From an uncultured Oscillospiraceae bacterium (GTDB taxonomy: Bacteria; Bacillota; Clostridia; Oscillospirales; Oscillospiraceae), in NCBI GenBank assembly GCA_947589545.1, contig CANQBA010000038.1:1-39462 (forward strand): a stretch of DNA of 39,462 nt, written 5' to 3'. The position numbers and the translations under genes were made by a program. Positions within the stretch are counted from its first letter, which is position 1; each line of letters starts with the position of its first letter. Shown here piece by piece: positions 34,696-39,462 of this stretch. The notes beneath the pieces are model-generated. The model did not search any database. It was not told where the DNA came from and worked only from the letters and a program-made list of their open reading frames with translations.

Positions 34696-35424
34696 ATGGA
34701 CTTTTCGGATGTGATTTTTGACCTTTACGGCACTCTGGTTGACATAAAAACTGACGAAAACACCCCCGAATTGTGGGCGGAAATGGCCCGGATCTATACC
34801 GAAAACGGGGCAAAATACGGGGCTGAGGAGCTGAAAAACAGCTATTTTTCCACGGTTGCGGGGATGGAGGGGAGCGCTCTGCGCCGGGACGCCCACGAGG
34901 CGCACCCGGAGATCCGGCTGGAGCTGGTGTTTCAGAAGCTGTACCTCGACCGGGGCGTGGAGGCGGACATGGCGCTGGGCGTGGCCACGGGGATGCTGTT
35001 CCGGGAGGCGTCCACGGCGTACATACGGCTCTACCCCGGGGCAAAGGAGCTGCTGACGCAGCTGCGGGAGCGGGGGCGGCGGGTGTGGCTGCTGTCCAAC
35101 GCCCAGGCCATCTTCACCCGGCCCGAGCTCCGCAGGGTGGGGATCGACGGGCTCTTTGACGGCGTCTATCTCTCCTCCGACTACGGCGTCAAGAAGCCCG
35201 ACCGGCGTTTTTTTCAGCGTCTTCTCCTGGAACAGGGCATCGACGTCCAAAGGGCCGTGATGGTGGGCAACGACGGGGCGTGCGATATCGAGCCCGCCCG
35301 GGCCCTGGGCCTTGCCGCCGTGTACATCCGCTCCAATATCTCCCCCCGGGAGCCCGCGCCGGAGGCGGAGCTGCGGCTGGAGAGCCAGGATCTTGACAAA
35401 GTGCGCGCCTTTCTCCTGCCATAG
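34696..35424 (+). CDS. HAD-superfamily hydrolase
   Basis: A 242-aa haloacid-dehalogenase-type phosphatase with all four motifs: FDLYGTLVD (I), LLSNAQ (II), the VKKPDRRFF lysine (III) and VGNDGACDIEPARA (IV). A helical C1 cap lies between I and II. The substrate is unknown; it resembles YfnB/YjjG-like nucleotide or sugar-phosphate phosphatases. ATG 34696 follows GGAGGG; an in-frame GTG at 34690 overlaps the previous stop. Co-transcribed with the glucosidases, so a sugar-phosphate substrate is possible but unproven. Confidence 0.85.
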   Translation: MDFSDVIFDLYGTLVDIKTDENTPELWAEMARIYTENGAKYGAEELKNSYFSTVAGMEGSALRRDAHEAHPEIRLELVFQKLYLDRGVEADMALGVATGMLFREASTAYIRLYPGAKELLTQLRERGRRVWLLSNAQAIFTRPELRRVGIDGLFDGVYLSSDYGVKKPDRRFFQRLLLEQGIDVQRAVMVGNDGACDIEPARALGLAAVYIRSNISPREPAPEAELRLESQDLDKVRAFLLP

Positions 35425-35450
35425 GATCCCAGACGCCCATACGCGCAAAA

Positions 35451-35490
35451 ACCCGCGTCTCCAAAACCGGATACGCGGGTGATTTTGTTT
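35451..35490 (+). terminator. Intrinsic terminator of the starch locus
   Basis: An 8-bp stem ACCCGCGT/ACGCGGGT (35451-35458 and 35473-35480) with a 14-nt loop, followed by GATTTTGTTT. The T-rich tail runs into the inverted repeat at 35487. Confidence 0.7.
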
Positions 35491-35627
35491 GAAAAGGTGT
35501 ACTTTTTCAAACTCGACAGTTGAATTTGAAAACATGTCTATTATATAATGCAGGAACTAATTTTGCAATAAAAAAATACGGAAAAATTTGCGGAAATATG
35601 TGTTTGGAAAAGTACACATTTTCAAAC
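35487..35627. promoter_or_regulatory. Putative invertible promoter segment before the second surface-protein gene
   Basis: Left element 35487-35512 (arms GTTTGAAAAGGT and ACTTTTTCAAAC round GT) and right element 35602-35627 (arms GTTTGGAAAAGT and ACATTTTCAAAC round AC) are each near-palindromes with opposite asymmetric centres (GTGTAC versus GTACAC). The reverse complement of the left matches the right at 24 of 26 positions. The 89 nt between them hold the promoter. This is the layout of a site-specific inversion switch (compare C. difficile cwpV and flagellar switches, or Bacteroides capsule promoters). In the sequenced orientation the promoter faces the gene (ON). No recombinase gene is in the window. 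Confidence 0.6.
35520..35549 (+). promoter_or_regulatory. SigA-type promoter of the second surface-protein gene (ON orientation)
   Basis: TTGAAT at 35520-35525, an 18-nt spacer and a perfect TATAAT at 35544-35549. The -35 box lies within an imperfect inverted repeat (35504-35532). Transcripts would carry the right inverted repeat as a hairpin in the leader, just before the AGGAGGG ribosome-binding site at 35628-35634. Confidence 0.75.
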
Positions 35628-35640
35628 AGGAGGGAATCAC

Positions 35641-38600
35641 ATGAAACGGCAGATTTGCAAGCTTCTGGCGATCCTGCTGGTCGTATCCATGGTCGCGGCC
35701 CTGGCTCCGGCAACGGCTCTGGCGGAGGGTGCGGCTATAACCGGTTTCACGGAGCTTCAACAAGCAGTCAAAGACGCAACGGGCACTAAGGACGACCCGA
35801 CGGTGATCACCGTCAGCGGGACGATCGAGTGCACCGGCGGCTTCGCCATCGGCAGCGGGAAGCATATCAAGCTGGTGGGCGAAGATGGCGCGACGCTCAT
35901 AAGGAAAGACGGTAATTTTACGCTTTTTACCGTCGCGGGGAGCACCGGTGATGAACCTGATTGCAGCCTGACGCTGGAAAACGTCAAAATCGACGGCAAT
36001 GGGGGAACCGGCAATCTTGTCAAGGTCGATAACGGGGGAGCCGTGACCATCGGTCAGGGCGCGGTTCTGACCAATAACGCGATTACGGTTATCTACGTCA
36101 TCGCGCAACGGGGGTATACATCCACCTGCACCATCGACGGCGGTGAGATCAGCGGCAACACGATTGAGAATTATAAAGAGTCTCCGGTGATTGAGCTCAA
36201 TGCATCCGGATCATATGGCAGCGAGAAATGCGGCAAGCTCCTGTTCACGATGAAGAGCGGAGAAATCAAAGAGAACTCCGCTTATCAGGCCACGATCCGT
36301 GACAATGGCACCGGAGATTCCACGATCACCATTGCCGGCGGTAAAATTCATGATAATACGGTTAAGGGAAACGAAAGTATTCAGGGCTGCGGCGGCGCGA
36401 TCTACGGCAACCGCAAGGTCGTGATCACCGGCGGCGAGATTTACGGAAACCATGCGGCGAAGTTCGGCGGCGCGATCTATAATCCCATGGGTGCGGACCT
36501 GGATAAAGACGGCGGGGCGTCATTGACGATTACCGGCGGTAATATTCACGACAATACGGCTGGTTCCAAGGGAAACGGCATTTATGCCTATACCCTGGGT
36601 GAGCCCTTTATCGTCGGGGGCGACGCCCAGATCGAGGGCGTCTATCTGCGCAGCAGCTCCAAGCTGTCGATCCAGTCCAAACTGACGGGGAAAATCGAGC
36701 TGGAGTGCGAAAACCCGAATCCGTACTCGAATGGCGGTCCCACCCTGATTGCCGTGCCCTATGGGGACTACACCATCACTCAGGACGATATATCCAAGCT
36801 GGAATACAAGGGCGGCGAATACGGGTTTGACTTCCGGTCGGGCAGTAAGACGGACGTTGTGATCACGCTTCCGTTCCGCAACATCAATTATGAATTGAAA
36901 AACCTGAGCAAGACGGAGGATTCCGCCACCCGTGGCAATAATTATTCGCTCAACGGCGAGTTCTATGGCTATATCACCGCGGCAGAAGGGTTTGTATTGC
37001 CGCCGCTGTCGGCCGTTACCGTGACGAAGGGCGGCGAGCCCGCCAATCCGTCGCATTACACCAAAGGATTCGACGCGCAGGGCAGGCTGATGATCACGTT
37101 CAAGAGCGGACTGTTTGCGGAACCGGGTGATGTGACGGTGACAGCCGCAGGCATCCCTGAAGACGAGGCAGTCACCGATCCTGTGGCAATGAACGTGCAG
37201 CAGACCACGTATTACACCACTGTCGACGAAGCACTGGGCGCTGTGAAGGAAGGGGAGACCGTAAAGCTCCTTAAGGACGCGGAATTTGAGGGGTTTACGG
37301 TGGGATCCAGCTTTACGCTCGATCTGAACGGATGCATCCTGACGGCGGATAAATCAGGAGGATACGCATTTGGAGTATCTACATGGTCAGGAAATGCTGA
37401 TTTGACTATTATGGACAGCAATCCCACCGCGACGCATGAGTCGATTACCGCCTTGATTCCCAATGTGCCGGAGGACGCCGAAATCACCGGCGGCATAATT
37501 TCCAACAAAAGCGGCGGCGGTATCCGCGCCCAAGTTGGCGGAACACTCATTTTGAAGGGCGGCAGCATCGCGGGGTGCGCGGGCAGCGGCGTATTTTTGA
37601 ATGGCGGCGGATCCCTCGAGATGACCGGCGGATTCATTCAGTATAATAAGAAAAAAAGCGACGATGGCGGCGGTATCTCTTATAGCGGTAAAGGGACGGT
37701 CACCATTTCCGGCGGCGCCATCGCGCACAATGAAGCCACAAATGGCGGCGGCGGGGGAATATACGTTCTTGGGACTAGCCCGGTTGCTATGACCGGAGGG
37801 AGCATTTTCGACAACACAGCGGCCATCGGTGGCGGGGTCTATCAGGATACAGGGACCAGCTTCACGATGTCGGGAGACGCCAAAATCGTAGGCAATACTT
37901 CCACGAGTGACGGCGGTGGCGTTCTGGTTAAGGATGCTTTTACCATGAACGGCGGTGAGATTTCAGGGAATACTGCGACGAAAACCGGCGGCGGCGTTTA
38001 TGTTCTTGGAGGTAAAAAAACGATCGGATCTTTCAAAATGACCGGCGGGAAGGTCACAGAGAACGCCGCAGGTGTTGGCGGCGGCGGGATCGTCTTGTCA
38101 GAAACTAGTAATTCGGTCGTCACTAATTCAGTTATTGTTGAATCAGGTGAAATCTCTCATAATACCGCCAAATACGGTGCGGGGATCTATCAGACTGCGG
38201 GAACCCTCACCATGTCCGGCGGCAGCATCAGCGACAACGCCGCGGGCGCCACGGGCGGCGGTGGAGTGTATCTCCAAGCTGGTTCCTTCGCCATGACCGA
38301 CGGCGATATTACTGGCAATACGTCAGCGAAGAATGGCGGCGGCGTATTTGCACAAGCCGGAACCCTCTCCTTGACCGGCGGATCGATCACCGGCAACACC
38401 GCGTCGGCAAACGGCGGCGGCGTATATCTGGATACCAGCGGGTCTGTTTCCCTGAGCAGTGCGCCTGTGATCAAAGAGAACACCGGCGGCGGCATCGGCG
38501 CGGGTAACCTGTACATCAACGGTACCGCTTCTTCAAGCGGCGAGAAACTGATCACCCTGACCGGGGCGCTGACAGACGGCGCGGATATCCGCCTCTATGC

Positions 38601-39462
38601 GGCTCAGGAAAAGGACGGCTTTGTCCTGGTCAAGGCGGGGGAAGCGTATACGATCACAGACGGCGACCTTGAGAAGTTCGCCTATGATGGATTGAACTAT
38701 ACCCTCGCGCTTGAAGGCGGTCAGATCATTCTGAAAGCGGTCAAGATGATCGTGGATACGCCCGCCGTTGACTTCACAGACGATAAGGGTACAGATTTTA
38801 CAGCAGATAGCTTTAACAGCACAACGAATTCTCTTCTGACGCCGGAAGTCCTGACCGAGCTGCGGGATGACATTGCGGAGCAGGACGGGTATCAGCCTCC
38901 CGAGGGTCTGGACTACATCCATGTGGAGACTAAGCTGGACATCAAAGTGACCGGCTATGAGCAAAATTCCGGCGAGGGCCGTACCGACAGCGTCCTGACG
39001 CTGGAGATCACGCCCAAGTATCAGGTGGTCGCCACCAACAGCGAAGGAAAGCCCAGCGGATCTGAGAGTGCTACCGAGAAAGTACTGAGCAAAGGCCAGG
39101 AGGGCGCGGACAAAGACGGCTGGATCGAGATGGAGGTCAAGCGCTCCGTGGCCCTCACTATCCCGCTGCCTACAGGCTTTGCCGCAGACGGCCAGATCTA
39201 CATCAAGCACACCAAGGACGGCAAGGTCTACTGGTACACCGGCACGGTATCGGACGACGCGGTGACCTTCACCAACCCCGACGGCTTCTCCACCTTTGAG
39301 ATCCGCAACACGACGACTGCCCAGGCGAAGATCGGAGAGCAGTATTATAACACCCTCCAGGACGCCGTGGACGCCGTGAAGGAAGGCGAGACGATCACGG
39401 TTCTGACCGGCGATCCCCTGACGGCGACGGCCCCCGCGAAGAACATCACCTTCACGGTGGAG
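35641..39462 (+). CDS. Large secreted beta-helix surface protein, 3' end beyond the window (paralog of the gene at 91)
   Basis: Open for 1274 codons with no stop and cut by the window edge. Signal peptide MKRQICKLLAILLVVSM...ATALA nearly equals that of the first gene. Residues about 30-1035 are a long repeat region, densest from about 610 to 960, with recurring GG(S/E)I-xx-NTA units (for example GGSISDNAAGATGGGGVYL, GGSITGNTASANGGGVYL). This is the pattern of polymorphic-membrane-protein or adhesin beta-helices. Residues 1094-1274 match the module at residues 775-950 of the first protein, including a 34-nt exactly identical DNA stretch. The missing end very probably carries a linker and SLH domains. 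Lower GC than the starch genes. Function unknown; surface antigen or adhesin is an inference. Confidence 0.9.
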   Translation, partial: MKRQICKLLAILLVVSMVAALAPATALAEGAAITGFTELQQAVKDATGTKDDPTVITVSGTIECTGGFAIGSGKHIKLVGEDGATLIRKDGNFTLFTVAGSTGDEPDCSLTLENVKIDGNGGTGNLVKVDNGGAVTIGQGAVLTNNAITVIYVIAQRGYTSTCTIDGGEISGNTIENYKESPVIELNASGSYGSEKCGKLLFTMKSGEIKENSAYQATIRDNGTGDSTITIAGGKIHDNTVKGNESIQGCGGAIYGNRKVVITGGEIYGNHAAKFGGAIYNPMGADLDKDGGASLTITGGNIHDNTAGSKGNGIYAYTLGEPFIVGGDAQIEGVYLRSSSKLSIQSKLTGKIELECENPNPYSNGGPTLIAVPYGDYTITQDDISKLEYKGGEYGFDFRSGSKTDVVITLPFRNINYELKNLSKTEDSATRGNNYSLNGEFYGYITAAEGFVLPPLSAVTVTKGGEPANPSHYTKGFDAQGRLMITFKSGLFAEPGDVTVTAAGIPEDEAVTDPVAMNVQQTTYYTTVDEALGAVKEGETVKLLKDAEFEGFTVGSSFTLDLNGCILTADKSGGYAFGVSTWSGNADLTIMDSNPTATHESITALIPNVPEDAEITGGIISNKSGGGIRAQVGGTLILKGGSIAGCAGSGVFLNGGGSLEMTGGFIQYNKKKSDDGGGISYSGKGTVTISGGAIAHNEATNGGGGGIYVLGTSPVAMTGGSIFDNTAAIGGGVYQDTGTSFTMSGDAKIVGNTSTSDGGGVLVKDAFTMNGGEISGNTATKTGGGVYVLGGKKTIGSFKMTGGKVTENAAGVGGGGIVLSETSNSVVTNSVIVESGEISHNTAKYGAGIYQTAGTLTMSGGSISDNAAGATGGGGVYLQAGSFAMTDGDITGNTSAKNGGGVFAQAGTLSLTGGSITGNTASANGGGVYLDTSGSVSLSSAPVIKENTGGGIGAGNLYINGTASSSGEKLITLTGALTDGADIRLYAAQEKDGFVLVKAGEAYTITDGDLEKFAYDGLNYTLALEGGQIILKAVKMIVDTPAVDFTDDKGTDFTADSFNSTTNSLLTPEVLTELRDDIAEQDGYQPPEGLDYIHVETKLDIKVTGYEQNSGEGRTDSVLTLEITPKYQVVATNSEGKPSGSESATEKVLSKGQEGADKDGWIEMEVKRSVALTIPLPTGFAADGQIYIKHTKDGKVYWYTGTVSDDAVTFTNPDGFSTFEIRNTTTAQAKIGEQYYNTLQDAVDAVKEGETITVLTGDPLTATAPAKNITFTVE

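Noticed and set aside
37480-38480. Regularly spaced GGCGGC-rich repeats resembling an array
   Set aside because: Units are in frame, of variable length, and encode beta-helix turns; there are no constant repeats with unique spacers, so this is not CRISPR.

Overview
The window looks like chromosomal DNA of a high-GC, spore-forming, Gram-positive anaerobe of the class Clostridia, most likely a gut member of the Oscillospiraceae or a relative. The complete spoIIIAA-AH operon shows endospore formation. S-layer homology (SLH) domains, lipoprotein signal peptides and a Firmicute-type maltodextrin/starch locus fit a Gram-positive gut polymer degrader. There is no rRNA gene, so the genus stays open.

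Layout. (1) 1-3700: a large secreted beta-helix protein with three SLH domains, preceded by palindromic DNA. (2) 3762-5544, minus strand: tsaE-tsaB-upp (tRNA t6A synthesis plus uracil salvage). (3) 5689-10831: spoIIIAA-AH behind a good SigE-type promoter, interrupted between AB and AC by about 250 bp of GC-rich, hairpin-rich DNA. (4) 11030-15141: housekeeping run of an Asp23/YqhY protein, nusB, a TsaD-like paralog, xseA, xseB and ispA. (5) 15322-19269, minus strand: tldD-pmbA-amidohydrolase. (6) 19493-20469: two small membrane proteins I do not recognise. (7) 20840-35424: starch utilisation. It holds a binding protein with an extra C-terminal starch-binding-like domain, MalF, MalG, an MsmX/MalK-type ATPase, a lipoprotein alpha-amylase, a membrane-anchored pullulanase, a glycogen-debranching-type amylo-1,6-glucosidase, a GH13 alpha-glucosidase and a HAD phosphatase. 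(8) 35641-39462: a second large beta-helix surface protein, cut by the window end.

How the starch genes fit together: amylase and pullulanase cut starch and pullulan at the cell surface. The binding protein catches the maltodextrins and MalFG plus the ATPase import them. The debranching enzyme and alpha-glucosidase finish them to glucose in the cytoplasm. AACGTT-centred LacI/CcpA-type operators lie before the binding-protein gene and the amylase gene.

Most interesting observation: the promoter of the second surface-protein gene (35520-35549) sits between two 26-nt elements that are inverted copies of each other (24/26 identical), which is the layout of an invertible, phase-variable promoter. 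The DNA upstream of the first surface-protein gene matches the reverse complement of this segment (54/67 identical by eye). The two paralogs therefore appear to be caught in opposite orientations: the right-hand gene ON, the left-hand gene OFF. Both proteins share nearly the same signal peptide and C-terminal module but differ in the middle, as expected of a phase-variable surface-antigen family. No recombinase gene is in the window.
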